Below are positions 1 through 8,849 of a DNA stretch of 64,000 nt, one piece after another. Positions within the stretch are counted from its first letter, which is position 1; each line of letters opens with the position of its first letter. The notes under the pieces are model-generated. The model searched no databases. It had not been told where the DNA came from and saw only the letters and a list, made by a program, of their open reading frames with translations. The DNA is from Streptomyces sp. ACA25 (lineage in GTDB: Bacteria; Actinomycetota; Actinomycetes; Streptomycetales; Streptomycetaceae): contig NZ_JAQKPV010000016.1 of assembly GCF_028200735.1 (NCBI RefSeq), forward strand, positions 37,888 through 101,887, given 5' to 3'. The translations under genes and the position numbers were made by a program.

Positions 1-1202
1 TTCATGTGCTGGCGGAGGAGGGGGTTGCCGCCACCACCGGCTCGGTGCTCACCGCGGGTCTGGACATCACAGCGGTAGGGGCCGAACAGCAGGCGCACTC
101 CGAGGTGGAGCGGGCCGCGGAGTGCTCGCTGCGGGCCACCGTCGCCGTTGCCTGGGCGGAGTCCCTGCGCATCCCCATCGTTCTGCTCGGCGGATACCTG
201 CCGGTCCTGGCCATCCTGCTGGCCTCGCCGTCCCTGGTGGGCAACGGCTCGGTTTCCCCCGGAGCCGTGGTGGGCGCGGTTCTCTACGTGACTTCCTACC
301 TGATTCCGGCGCTTCAAATGATGACGGGCACCGTCGCGGGCTACTGGAGCCAGCTGCGGGTGCTGCTCGGTCGCATGGCCGCGGCCACCTCGGTGCCCGA
401 GCCGCCCTCCGGTGAAAGAAGCACCGGGCGTACCGACGGGCACCGGCTGACGGTCCGCGACCTCACCTTCCGTTACGGCCCCCATGCGGACCCGGTCCTG
501 CGCGGGCTCACGGTCACCGTCCCGGAAGGGGATCATCTGGCCGTGGTGGGGCCGAGCGGAGTGGGAAAGTCCACGCTGGCCGGGCTCTTGGCCGGGGTCG
601 AGCTGCCCACCGGGGGGGAAGTGCTGCTCGGTGACCGGCCGGTACCCGAGCCGGTGGAGGGTCAGCGCCGCACGGTTGCCCTGGTACCGCAGGAAGCGTA
701 CGTTTTCCCCGGGAGCCTGCGCGAGAACCTGAGCTATCTGGCACCCGGCCTCGGCGACAGCCGACTGGACGAGGCCGTGCGGGCGGTAGGGCTGGGCGCT
801 GTGGTGCACAGACTCGGTGGGTACGACACGGAGCTGGCCGATCCGGCGAACACGCTCTCCAGCGGTGAGCGCCAGCTCATCGTACTGGCCCGGGTGTACG
901 CCTCCGACGCTGAAGTCGTCATCCTGGACGAAGCGACCTGCCACCTCGACATGGCTACCGAGGCGGTGGTGGAAGCCGCTTTCGCCGCCCGCCCGGGGAC
1001 ATTGCTCGTGATCGCTCACCGGCTGACCAGCGCCGCGCGAGCCCGGAGAGTCCTGCTGCTGGACGGTGCGCGGCCCGTCCTGGGCAGCCACGCCGAGCTG
1101 CTCGCCACCAGCCCGGCCTACGCCGGTCTGGTGGGGCACTGGTCCGGTGTTCCGCACACCTCTCACGGGAGACCGCCGACCACGGGGGACCTGACCGGGT
1201 GA
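1..1202 (+). CDS. ABC transporter, fused permease/ATPase, 5' end outside window
   Basis: This is the 3' part of an ABC exporter-type protein; the reading frame is open to the left edge, so the start lies outside the window. The first ~130 visible residues hold the last transmembrane helices (hydrophobic stretches around IPIVLLGGYLPVLAILLA and AVVGAVLYVTSYLIPAL). The ATPase domain follows: Walker A GPSGVGKST, a Q-loop region VALVPQEAYVFPGSLREN, a divergent signature LSSGERQLIVLARVYA, Walker B VVILDEATCHLD and the switch histidine in VIAHR. A fused membrane-ATPase layout is usual for exporters of peptides, lipids or metabolites, often as a half-transporter pair. The substrate cannot be inferred. 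Its stop is 5 bp from the convergent stop of the LuxR-type regulator. Confidence 0.9.
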   Translation, partial: HVLAEEGVAATTGSVLTAGLDITAVGAEQQAHSEVERAAECSLRATVAVAWAESLRIPIVLLGGYLPVLAILLASPSLVGNGSVSPGAVVGAVLYVTSYLIPALQMMTGTVAGYWSQLRVLLGRMAAATSVPEPPSGERSTGRTDGHRLTVRDLTFRYGPHADPVLRGLTVTVPEGDHLAVVGPSGVGKSTLAGLLAGVELPTGGEVLLGDRPVPEPVEGQRRTVALVPQEAYVFPGSLRENLSYLAPGLGDSRLDEAVRAVGLGAVVHRLGGYDTELADPANTLSSGERQLIVLARVYASDAEVVILDEATCHLDMATEAVVEAAFAARPGTLLVIAHRLTSAARARRVLLLDGARPVLGSHAELLATSPAYAGLVGHWSGVPHTSHGRPPTTGDLTG

Positions 1203-1207
1203 CCGGC

Positions 1208-3829
1208 TCAGGAAGCCAGGACGTCGGAGGCGACGAACCTCACGGCCAGAGCAGCCCGGGACCGCACCCCGGCTTTGCGGAACACCCGGGTCAGGTGGGT
1301 CTCGACGGTTTTGACCGAGACGAACAGGGCGGCGGCGATGTCCCGGTTGGCGAGGCCGAGACACACCAGGCGGACGATCTCCCACTCCCGCTCGGAGAAG
1401 GCGGTTCCGGAGGGCACACGTCCACGCGGGCGGCGTGCTCCGAGGCGGCGCTGCAGGTCCACGACCTGCTGATGGGTCCAGCGGGCACGAGGGCTGCCCG
1501 GCCGTTGTTTCACCCGGCCCAGCTCGTCACGGGCGTCCCCTTCCCGGTCCTGGACGAGCAGCCGTCGGGCCAGCAGTAACCGGGCGCCGCACTCCGGCAG
1601 CCACCCTCCTCCCTCGGCGTACCGCTCCGCCACCGCACGCAGCGACGTCACGGAGGCGGTGTCCGGCTGACCGAGCTCCCGCACGTACGGGGCAAGGCCT
1701 GGCCGATGAGCCGCAGCGCCGAGCACCGCCCGCCAGGCCTGCTCACCGCTGGTGCCGCTGCCGGTGCGGTCGTGTGCCGCGGGGGACATGAGAGGGAAGG
1801 CCCACCAGGCCGAGGGGAGCAGGCCCGGGGCGGGTGAGGCCCCGAGCAGGTGCTGCGCGTCCACCGGCCGCCGCTGGACCAGCCGGACGAGAGCCAGCGC
1901 GCAGAGAGCCCTCTCGTGCAGCGCGCTTCCGGGATGGGCGGCGGCGGCCACACCTTCCACCGGCCCGTCGGCAGCCTCCGGGCCGTCACGCCAGCCGGCG
2001 GCGCAGGCCTCCAGCAGCTGAGCGTCGCCGGCCAGGTCGGGGCGGTCGAGGACGAATGCTGCTGCCGCGGCACGGTGCGCGGCGTCGTGGGCCGCGTCCA
2101 GCCGGCCGAGGACGAGTTGCTGATGGCCGTGGGCAACCAGCAGGTGTGGCAGCGCGGCTGTCCTTCCGGTCTTCTGCGCGGCGCGGACGCCACGGGCCAG
2201 CAGCCGCTCCGCTTCGCACCAGTGCTCCGGAAGATCCCACGCACGCGCCAGGCGGAGCAGGGCCGGGAGACGCTCTGCGAGCTCTGCGTCACTCATCCTG
2301 TCGAGCAGTTCCCGAGCCTGCGCGGTACCGTCCCGCAACGCCGCCGGGTCCGGTGCGGTCACGCCCACCAGGGCGAGGGTGGCAGCTGCGTCGAGCCGGA
2401 ACGCGGGGCCGGCGGCGGCCGGACCGGAGAGGGACCGGCTCTCCAGCAGACGCCGTACCTCGGGCCGTTCCCCCCGAGCGGCGGCGAAAGCAGCCAGGTG
2501 CAGCCGGGCGGTGCCGTCCAGCACGGCCCCCGGAAGGGTCCGTGACTCCGCCGTCAGGAGAGCCCGGGCCTCATGGTCGTGGCCGCAGGCGGTTTCCAGC
2601 CCTGCGTGCAGATCGACCACGGCCGCCCAGTCCTCCGGCAGGTCGGTGACCAGCAGCCTTCTCAGCTCCGGGAGCAGCTCCCGGCACAGATGGTCCTGGC
2701 CGGTCCGCTCGGCCGCACGGTAGAGACGGGTGAGCAAGGGCCGGAGGACAGTGGACTCCTCCGCACACGGAGCGATCCGACGGGCTGCGCCCAGCCAGCG
2801 GGCGGCCTGGCCGGGCGCAGTGGTCAGTACACGGTCCGCCGCGGAGCAGAGGTCACGGGCCGCGGCACGGTCGCCGGGTGCGGCCGAACGCACGAGGTGC
2901 GGTGCCCGGCAGACCGGGTCGGCCCCGGCTGCGCCCAGGACCTCGGCAGCCCGGGCATGCGCTCCGATACGCCAGCCGGGGGGAGACTGAGCATGGATCT
3001 GAGCCCGCAGCAGGGGGTGCCGGAAGCGGAATTCCGGGCCGGTGGAACCGGCTCGGAAGATGTCGCGCGTGCACAGTTCGTCGAGGGCTGCGAGGACCGC
3101 GGTGAGGTCGTGGCCTGCGACGGCGGCGGCCATGGCCGGGTCGAAGGGGTCGCCGAGCACGGCGGCGGCGCGGGCGAGCACACGGAGGTCCGCCGGCAGG
3201 GCCGCCAGTTCGCTCCGCGGCCCCGGAGCCGCCCCGGCGGGTGACGCGCCCCGGAGAAGTCCGGTGGCGGCCAGTTCTCGCAGATCGGGATCGGGAAGAG
3301 CGATGAGCAGTCCGAGCCAGCCGGGCACCCCCTCGCTGAGTCGGTACAGGAGGTCCCGCCGGGGGCGGGGTGTTCCCGGAGGCAGCAGCGCCTCCACGGC
3401 GGGCGCGCCCAGCGGGCCGAGGTCGATCCGGTGGACGCGCCATGCGGGATGGACGCGGGCGAGCACGCGGGCCCGGGAGTCCTGCAGCTGACGCGGCCGC
3501 AGCGCGCAGCAAATCAGGGCCGGGGCGGCAGGACGGCTCCCCAGCAGGTGGTGCAGCTGTTCCCAGGTGGAGTCCGCGGCGAGGTGCAGATCATCCAGAC
3601 AGCTGACGACGCGCGGGCGGGCGTCGGCCGTGCCGTGCGCGACGGTGAAACCCTTGTCCCGGGCCTGGACGGCCAATTGCTCCAGCAGGCGGGTCTTGCC
3701 GAGTCCCGGGTCCCCGGTGATGTGCAGGAGCACGGGCGACCCGGCGGCACGGGCGGCAGTCATCTCCTCCAGGGCAGCGGAGGTCCGCGGGTCCGGCGGC
3801 ACCGTCCGGCTCAGGTGCACTTTCTCCAT
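1208..3829 (-). CDS. LAL-type LuxR family transcriptional regulator
   Basis: A large cytoplasmic regulator of about 873 aa. A Walker A motif GDPGLGKT lies at residues 39-46. A long middle part rich in Ala, Leu and Arg follows, as in tetratricopeptide-like sensor regions. The C-terminal LuxR helix-turn-helix reads FSEREWEIVRLVCLGLANRD and then a recognition helix VKTVETHLTRVFRKAGVRS. This is the layout of the LAL family, often pathway regulators in actinomycetes. I place the start at the ATG at 3829, because GGAGG precedes it by about 5 nt; a GTG 7 codons upstream is possible. It converges on the ABC transporter gene. A LAL regulator beside an exporter is common at the edge of biosynthetic clusters, but nothing else here confirms one. 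Confidence 0.88.
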   Translation of the reverse strand: MEKVHLSRTVPPDPRTSAALEEMTAARAAGSPVLLHITGDPGLGKTRLLEQLAVQARDKGFTVAHGTADARPRVVSCLDDLHLAADSTWEQLHHLLGSRPAAPALICCALRPRQLQDSRARVLARVHPAWRVHRIDLGPLGAPAVEALLPPGTPRPRRDLLYRLSEGVPGWLGLLIALPDPDLRELAATGLLRGASPAGAAPGPRSELAALPADLRVLARAAAVLGDPFDPAMAAAVAGHDLTAVLAALDELCTRDIFRAGSTGPEFRFRHPLLRAQIHAQSPPGWRIGAHARAAEVLGAAGADPVCRAPHLVRSAAPGDRAAARDLCSAADRVLTTAPGQAARWLGAARRIAPCAEESTVLRPLLTRLYRAAERTGQDHLCRELLPELRRLLVTDLPEDWAAVVDLHAGLETACGHDHEARALLTAESRTLPGAVLDGTARLHLAAFAAARGERPEVRRLLESRSLSGPAAAGPAFRLDAAATLALVGVTAPDPAALRDGTAQARELLDRMSDAELAERLPALLRLARAWDLPEHWCEAERLLARGVRAAQKTGRTAALPHLLVAHGHQQLVLGRLDAAHDAAHRAAAAAFVLDRPDLAGDAQLLEACAAGWRDGPEAADGPVEGVAAAAHPGSALHERALCALALVRLVQRRPVDAQHLLGASPAPGLLPSAWWAFPLMSPAAHDRTGSGTSGEQAWRAVLGAAAHRPGLAPYVRELGQPDTASVTSLRAVAERYAEGGGWLPECGARLLLARRLLVQDREGDARDELGRVKQRPGSPRARWTHQQVVDLQRRLGARRPRGRVPSGTAFSEREWEIVRLVCLGLANRDIAAALFVSVKTVETHLTRVFRKAGVRSRAALAVRFVASDVLAS

Positions 3830-4052
3830 GCATGCCTCCAAAGCCGCCACCTGCGCGAACAGGTGTGGGAGTTTCCGATCATGCTGTGCGGGTGAGCGAC
3901 ACAGGACGATGGCAGGGGCGCGAAAGACATGTCAACGGCGTGAAGGAAGTGTGCAGGTCCATGCACGGATGGCATCGGAGGGGCCACGGAGAGTCGTGCC
4001 CGTCCCGGGGCCGGAGCCGGGAACTCGGAGGTTCCCGGGGCCGGCCCGCCGT

Positions 4053-5201
4053 TCAGTCCGACGGTGGTGGGGGCCGGTGGCCACGTTGTGGAGGTCGGCG
4101 GCTGCCCTGGCGCCACTCGAAGTAGGCGAACGCCAGGAGGGTCACGGCGATCAGCGGCAGCACGAACCAGGCCATGACAGCGGTGTACCCGTCCAGCGCC
4201 TCGTGCTCGGTCGCCGCCAGCACGACGAACGAGGTGTAGGCGAGGTAGAGGACGAGAAAGAGTCCGCCCTCCCAGCGGGCGATCGCGAAACCGGTGAAGG
4301 CGATGGGGAGCAGCGCCACCGCTGCGGCCAGCATGAGCGGGATGTCGAGCGCCACTGCCGCGTCGGGCACCGGGATGCCGTCGGCGGAGAGCAGCGCAGG
4401 CAGGCCGAGGACCAGGCCGATGTTGGCGATGTTGCTGCCGACGACGTTACCCACGGCGAGGTCCCGTTCGCCGCGGCGCACCGCGATGACGGAGACCGCG
4501 AGTTCGGGCAGGGAGGTGCCGATGGCCACCACGGTGAGGCCGACGACCAGACTGCTCACGCCGAAGGCCACGGCCACGTTGACCGCCCCGTCGACGAGCA
4601 GCCGGGCCCCGGCGATCAGCAGAGCGACGCCGAGCACGACGAAGAACAGAGACCTGAGGACCGAGGGCGCGGGAGGCTTGGTGTCGGCCTCGGCAGGGTC
4701 CGGTGTCCGGGCTCCCTGCACCGGGGCGCTCGTCCTGGCCTCTGCTGATTCTCGGCGGCTGACCAGGACAGTGATCACCAGGTAGGCGAGGAGAGCCCCG
4801 AGCAGGATGACGCCGTCCCCGGTGCCGACTCCGCCGTCGAGGGACATCACCAGCAGCATGAGGGAGAGTGCGACCATGATCGGCAGGTCGAGGCGGACCA
4901 GGCGTCGCTTGACGGCCAAGGGGATGACCAGCGCCGAGATGCCCAGGATGAGCAGCACGTTGGCGATGTTGCTGCCGACGACGTTGCCGACCGCCAGTTC
5001 GGGCTCGTCACGCAACACCGCACCCACGGTCACGGCGAGTTCGGGCGCTGAGGTCGCGAGGGAGACCACGGTGAGGCCCACGACGAGCGGTGAGATGCCG
5101 ACGCGCTCGGCCAGGCTGGACGCGCCGCGGACGAGTACCTCGCCACCGAGGGTCAGCAGCAGGAGACCGGCGATGATGCGTCCCGCATCGAGAAGATCCA
5201 C
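4053..5201 (-). CDS. Calcium/sodium antiporter-type cation exchanger (CaCA family)
   Basis: A 382-residue membrane protein with two homologous halves, the hallmark of CaCA exchangers. Each half carries an alpha-repeat: SPLVVGLTVVSLATSAPELA with VGNVVGSNIANVLLILG in the first, and SSLVVGLTVVAIGTSLPELA with VGNVVGSNIANIGLVLG in the second. The conserved acidic and polar residues of the ion-binding repeats are present. A hydrophilic linker rich in Pro, Ala and Thr separates the halves. The family exchanges Ca2+ (or another cation) for Na+ or H+ across the cytoplasmic membrane. The start is GTG with no Shine-Dalgarno; a -10-like TAGAAT lies only 6 nt upstream, so the mRNA may be leaderless. Function is confident at family level; ion specificity is not. 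Confidence 0.9.
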   Translation of the reverse strand: MDLLDAGRIIAGLLLLTLGGEVLVRGASSLAERVGISPLVVGLTVVSLATSAPELAVTVGAVLRDEPELAVGNVVGSNIANVLLILGISALVIPLAVKRRLVRLDLPIMVALSLMLLVMSLDGGVGTGDGVILLGALLAYLVITVLVSRRESAEARTSAPVQGARTPDPAEADTKPPAPSVLRSLFFVVLGVALLIAGARLLVDGAVNVAVAFGVSSLVVGLTVVAIGTSLPELAVSVIAVRRGERDLAVGNVVGSNIANIGLVLGLPALLSADGIPVPDAAVALDIPLMLAAAVALLPIAFTGFAIARWEGGLFLVLYLAYTSFVVLAATEHEALDGYTAVMAWFVLPLIAVTLLAFAYFEWRQGSRRPPQRGHRPPPPSD

Positions 5202-5207
5202 CGGAGG

Positions 5208-5213
5208 ATTCTA
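5208..5213 (-). promoter_or_regulatory. Putative -10 element for leaderless antiporter mRNA
   Basis: TAGAAT on the minus strand, 6 nt before the GTG start of the antiporter gene. It matches the TAnnnT pattern of actinobacterial vegetative promoters. No Shine-Dalgarno lies between it and the start. I see no clear -35. Confidence 0.4.
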
Positions 5214-5411
5214 AGCGGGAGGGCGGGGTGCCTGGTGCCCTGTCCTCCAGGGTTTGGCCCCTCAGGGAGCGGCGGCATCCCCGCCCCTTTCCTCATCTCC
5301 TTCCGGGTGCGGCCGGACGGGGCCCGCCCCGGAGGGGCGGCTACCGCCGAGAGGCGGGGCGCGACGGGAGTGTCACCTTCCTCGGGCCGGCTCTCCGGCG
5401 GTGGGGAGGGG

Positions 5412-6341
5412 CTACTGACTGCGGGTCAGCCATTCGCGCAGGTCCGGCGGGAGTGGCTCGACCGCTGCCCGGTAGAGGGCCATGTCCTCCTCGGTGAGGA
5501 TCTCCGCCCACTGCCGGTTCCGGCCCTTGTGGAAGAATTCCATGGCCGTGAGCGCGTCGGCGAAGTCCCTGGGGTACATCCGGTCCTGGTCGGCCTTCAT
5601 GTCGGAGAAGCGGCAGGCCTGCACCAGGTCGGGCCAGCGCTCCTCATCGACGGGGATGTCCAGGAAGTGGCTGACGCGGCGCATCTCCTTGTCGAGATCA
5701 TCCAGCAGGTCCTGGTAGTGCAGGAAGAGGACGTGGGGCTCGTTCCGGTGGCCCCACCAGGACTCCAGATGGCGGGTGGGCGAGTTGTAGGGCCAGCCGT
5801 TCGACTCCCAGGGGAACGCACTCCGGGTGAAGTAGGAGCGCCAGAACGCACGGATGTCCTCGGGTACCCAGGGCTGTTCCGGGGTGTGCACGTCGTCGGC
5901 CTCCGCCAGGGACTGCGGGGGCTTGCCGATCACCCCGTTGAGGCCCAGTGCGTGATGGTGCGCCGACACGGCCGTGTCCCGCAGGTCGCGGCCGACGACC
6001 AGGTAGGACACCCCGGAGTGGACCGGCAGGGCGTCCATGGGCAGGTGGGTCTTGATGAAGCGGCGGTGCTGCTGCCCGTCGAGTGTGCGGAGCATGCCGT
6101 CGAGGGGAACGAGCAGGCAGTCGAGCCAGGGACTGATCTCCATCAGGGGACCCGGTAACCGGGTGTCCTGGAGAACCAGCACGGAGGCGATGCGCTGCGT
6201 CCAGGTGGTGCCCGCCTTGGCGGGCGTGGAGATGACGATGTCGCCGGACCGGGGTGTGTAGTGGTCCCAGTGATCGCTGTTCACGTAGTAGCTCTTGTAG
6301 GCGCGCTGCGGTGGCTGCTGGAGGATCGGCTGGTCACTCAT
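5412..6341 (-). CDS. Sulfotransferase domain protein
   Basis: A 309-residue cytoplasmic protein of the PAPS-dependent sulfotransferase family, which moves a sulfuryl group from PAPS to a hydroxyl or amine. The 5'-phosphosulfate loop is TPAKAGTTWTQR (about residues 39-50), a variant of the usual PKSGTTW. The 3'-phosphate motif is YLVVGRDLRDTAVSAHHH (about 113-130). The later family segments LFLHYQDLLDDLDKEMRRVS and FFHKGRNRQW are also present. The ATG at 6341 is chosen over a TTG 12 codons upstream; neither has a good ribosome site. It is transcribed away from the neighbouring ATPase gene, and the 150-bp gap holds an operator-like inverted repeat. The acceptor cannot be told. Confidence 0.88.
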   Translation of the reverse strand: MSDQPILQQPPQRAYKSYYVNSDHWDHYTPRSGDIVISTPAKAGTTWTQRIASVLVLQDTRLPGPLMEISPWLDCLLVPLDGMLRTLDGQQHRRFIKTHLPMDALPVHSGVSYLVVGRDLRDTAVSAHHHALGLNGVIGKPPQSLAEADDVHTPEQPWVPEDIRAFWRSYFTRSAFPWESNGWPYNSPTRHLESWWGHRNEPHVLFLHYQDLLDDLDKEMRRVSHFLDIPVDEERWPDLVQACRFSDMKADQDRMYPRDFADALTAMEFFHKGRNRQWAEILTEEDMALYRAAVEPLPPDLREWLTRSQ

Positions 6342-6446
6342 GAGGGGAGTCTGCACCGCGCGCGCGTGGCCGCTCAATACCGCCTGTTTCTACACCTACC
6401 CGGCGCACGCGGGGCGTGCGCCGGGTCGCCGGGGAAGTCAAGAAGC

Positions 6447-6477
6447 AAGGAGTACACTTCTAAGGACTGTATTCCTT
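6447..6477. promoter_or_regulatory. Operator-like inverted repeat between sulfotransferase and ATPase genes
   Basis: Arms AAGGAGTACA (6447-6456) and TGTATTCCTT (6468-6477) are complementary at 9 of 10 positions and separated by 11 bp, so the half-sites are 21 bp apart, about two helical turns. The segment is clearly less GC-rich than the sequence around it. It lies 16 bp before the GTG start of the ATPase gene and 106 bp from the sulfotransferase start. A dimeric regulator site is the simplest reading; the regulator is unknown. Confidence 0.45.
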
Positions 6478-6492
6478 ACCGAGGGAGGCCAG

Positions 6493-7980
6493 GTGCAGCA
6501 GGCAGCCGCAGCGGACAAGCCCGCTCACGTCTTCGACCGCGCGGCCGAGTGGAGTGCGCTCGCCGGTTTCACGGGGCGCCCCTCCCCGCACGCCCTGCTC
6601 GGCATCGTCAGCGGCAGGCGGCGGATGGGCAAGACATACCTCCTGCGTGCCCTGGTCGAGGAACGGGGCGGTTTCTACTTCGGCGCCACCGCGGCCACGG
6701 CCACCGAATCACTGCGGCAGTTCGGTGCCGCACTGGCCGAGTACGCCGGCTCCCCCGTTCCCTTTTCCTTCGCGACCTGGGACGACGCGGTGTCGTATCT
6801 GTTCGGGCTCGCGGTGCCCGGCCGGGGGGAAGGGCCCGCGCTGTTCGTCATTGACGAGTTTCCCTACCTCGCGAAGGCGGCGCCGGAACTGCCCTCGCTG
6901 ATCCAGCGGGAGATCGACCGTTTCCAGGCCGAGGAGAGCCGGATGCGGCTGCTGCTCTGCGGGTCGGCGATGTCGGTGATGGGGGGTTTGCTGGCCAGTA
7001 CCGCCCCGCTGCGGGGCCGTGCACAGCTGGAGCTGGTCGTGCAGCCGTTCGGATACCGTCCGGCGGCGGCCTTCTGGGGAGTGGCCCACTCCCCCGCTCT
7101 CGCGGTGCGGCTGCACGCCGTTCTGGGCGGCACGCCTGCCTACCGGCGTCAGTTCCTCGCCGACGATGTGCCGGAGGGCCTGGACGACTTCGACGACTGG
7201 GTCTGCCGTACCGTCCTGTCACCCTTCAGCCCTCTCTTCCGCGAGGCCCGGTACCTGCTGGCCGAGGAGGCGGACATCCGCGAGACCGCCCTGTACCACT
7301 CGGTGCTGGCCGCGGTGGCGGGCGGCAATGCCACCCGCGGCGGGATCGCGAACTACATCGGCCGCAAGTCGGTGGACATCTCGCACCCGCTCAACGTCCT
7401 GGAGGACAGCCATCTGCTGACCCGGGAACCGGATGTGTTCCGGGCAGGACGGTCCTCGTACCGCATCACCGAACCGCTGATCACCTTCTACGAGGCCGTG
7501 ATGCGCCCCGCCTGGGAGCGGCTGGAGAGCGGACAGGCCGCAGCCGTGTGGGCACAGTCCGCCGAACGTTTCGCCGCGCAGGTGGCCGGGCCCCACTTCG
7601 AGGCGCTGTGCCGGACCTACCTGCTGGGGCCGGGCAGCTCCCTGCTGGGTGGTTCCCTCGGCACGGTCGGCAGTGGAGTGGTGACCGACCCCACGGCGCG
7701 GCGGCAGCTCGAGATCGACGCGGCGGTCGTCGAACCGGGTTCGGGCGGCAGCCGGGCCTCCGTTACCGCGCTGGCCGAGGCCAAGTGGGGCACCGTCATG
7801 GGTCTTCCCCATCTGGAGAAGCTGCGCCGGGCGACAGAGCTCCTCGCCCGCCGCGGCATGGACACCTCCGGCTGCCGCCTCGTCTGCTTCAGCGCCGCGG
7901 GCTTCAGCGACGCTCTCCGCACCGAGGCGGCGCGGGACGGAGGTCTGTTCCTGGTCGGCCTGGACGAACTGTACGGCTGA
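6493..7980 (+). CDS. AAA+ ATPase with C-terminal DUF234/PD-(D/E)xK-like domain
   Basis: A 495-residue protein of the archaeal-type ATPase/DUF234 group. The Walker A variant is SGRRRMGKTYLLRAL; Walker B is ALFVIDEFPYL. A winged-helix-like segment (GGIANYIGRKSVDISHPLNV) follows. The C-terminal part has the elements RQLEIDAAVVE and TALAEAKWG, fitting an E-ID...EAK pattern of the PD-(D/E)xK nuclease fold. I start at GTG 6493 because GGGAGG lies just upstream; an in-frame longer reading has no ribosome site. The family is widespread in archaea and sporadic in bacteria, with no settled role; mobile-element or defence links have been proposed. No partner gene is adjacent, and only the inverted repeat suggests regulation. 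Confidence 0.85.
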   Translation: MQQAAAADKPAHVFDRAAEWSALAGFTGRPSPHALLGIVSGRRRMGKTYLLRALVEERGGFYFGATAATATESLRQFGAALAEYAGSPVPFSFATWDDAVSYLFGLAVPGRGEGPALFVIDEFPYLAKAAPELPSLIQREIDRFQAEESRMRLLLCGSAMSVMGGLLASTAPLRGRAQLELVVQPFGYRPAAAFWGVAHSPALAVRLHAVLGGTPAYRRQFLADDVPEGLDDFDDWVCRTVLSPFSPLFREARYLLAEEADIRETALYHSVLAAVAGGNATRGGIANYIGRKSVDISHPLNVLEDSHLLTREPDVFRAGRSSYRITEPLITFYEAVMRPAWERLESGQAAAVWAQSAERFAAQVAGPHFEALCRTYLLGPGSSLLGGSLGTVGSGVVTDPTARRQLEIDAAVVEPGSGGSRASVTALAEAKWGTVMGLPHLEKLRRATELLARRGMDTSGCRLVCFSAAGFSDALRTEAARDGGLFLVGLDELYG

Positions 7981-8014
7981 CCACCGGCCCCGGGCCTGCC
8001 ACGCCGGTGACGCG

Positions 8015-8036
8015 GTCCCCGTGCACGCGCGGGGAC
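8015..8036. terminator. Small hairpin between convergent genes
   Basis: GTCCCCG and CGGGGAC form a 7-bp stem with an 8-nt loop between the convergent ends of the ATPase and methyltransferase genes. No U-run is visible, as is usual in this type of genome. Confidence 0.4.
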
Positions 8037-8044
8037 ATCCGGGC

Positions 8045-8782
8045 TCAGCGCCGCCGGGCGACGACGAGGACGCACCGAGGGCTGCCGTCGGGCCGGCTGC
8101 CCAGGCCGGCCAGGGGCAGGAGATCCACCGAGAAGCCGGTCCGGGCCAGCTCGTCACGCACCTCGGTGAGGCGGAAGGTGCGGTAGTACATGATGAAGCG
8201 GGGGCGCCACAGCGCGTTGCGCACCCGCATCGCGAGGTCGAACCCCCACAGCGCCCAGTGCAGGAGCGACCCGGCCGGGGGCGGAGCGACGACCGGGAAG
8301 GCGAAGCGGCCGCCGGGGCGGAGGACCGCGTGCACCTGGGCGAACAGCGCGGGCCGTTCCGCGGGCAGGAAGTGTCCGAACGCGCCGAAACTGGTCACCA
8401 GGTCGAAGGCCGGGGCGAAGGGCAGCGCCCTGGCATCGGCCCGGACCCAGTCCACCGCGGGCGGGCCGGCGATGCCGGCGAAGGCCGTGCGGGCCTGGCG
8501 CAGCATGCCCGTGCTGAAGTCGGCACCGGTGACCCGCCGCGCGCACAGCTCCCGCAGGACGCCGACACCTGCGCCGGTACCGCAGCACAGGTCGAGCCCG
8601 GTCCCGAACGGCCCCAGCGGGTGGAGCGCGGACACCACCGGTTCCAGCAGGCGCGCGGGCGTCCGGAAGGGCGTCTCGTCGAACTTCGGGGCGAGCAGGT
8701 CGTAGCCGCGCTCGGTCGACGACAACGCCTGGACGGCGAGTTCGCGGAGGGTCGGGCCCTGGGGAGTGAACACGCGGATCAC
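8045..8782 (-). CDS. Class I SAM-dependent methyltransferase
   Basis: A 245-residue soluble protein with the Rossmann-fold methyltransferase signature. Motif I is GTGLDLCCGTGAGVGVLREL (about residues 60-79), followed by an acidic second strand region (VTGADFSTGML) and motif II/III segments ALPFAPAFDLVTSFGAFGHF and HAVLRPGGRFAFPV. The C-terminus is Arg-rich. The substrate is not indicated. The start is a GTG at 8782 without a clear Shine-Dalgarno; an internal in-frame GTG three codons later is possible. It converges on the DUF234 ATPase gene. Confidence 0.85.
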   Translation of the reverse strand: MIRVFTPQGPTLRELAVQALSSTERGYDLLAPKFDETPFRTPARLLEPVVSALHPLGPFGTGLDLCCGTGAGVGVLRELCARRVTGADFSTGMLRQARTAFAGIAGPPAVDWVRADARALPFAPAFDLVTSFGAFGHFLPAERPALFAQVHAVLRPGGRFAFPVVAPPPAGSLLHWALWGFDLAMRVRNALWRPRFIMYYRTFRLTEVRDELARTGFSVDLLPLAGLGSRPDGSPRCVLVVARRR

Positions 8783-8849
8783 CGTAACGAACCGGGCGGG
8801 CCCGCGAGGGAGCCGGTCTTCCGGACGGTGCGGCGGGTCGGCCGGTGTT

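Noticed and set aside
5235..6158. 307-codon plus-strand frame
   Set aside because: Antisense shadow of the sulfotransferase; no recognisable domain.
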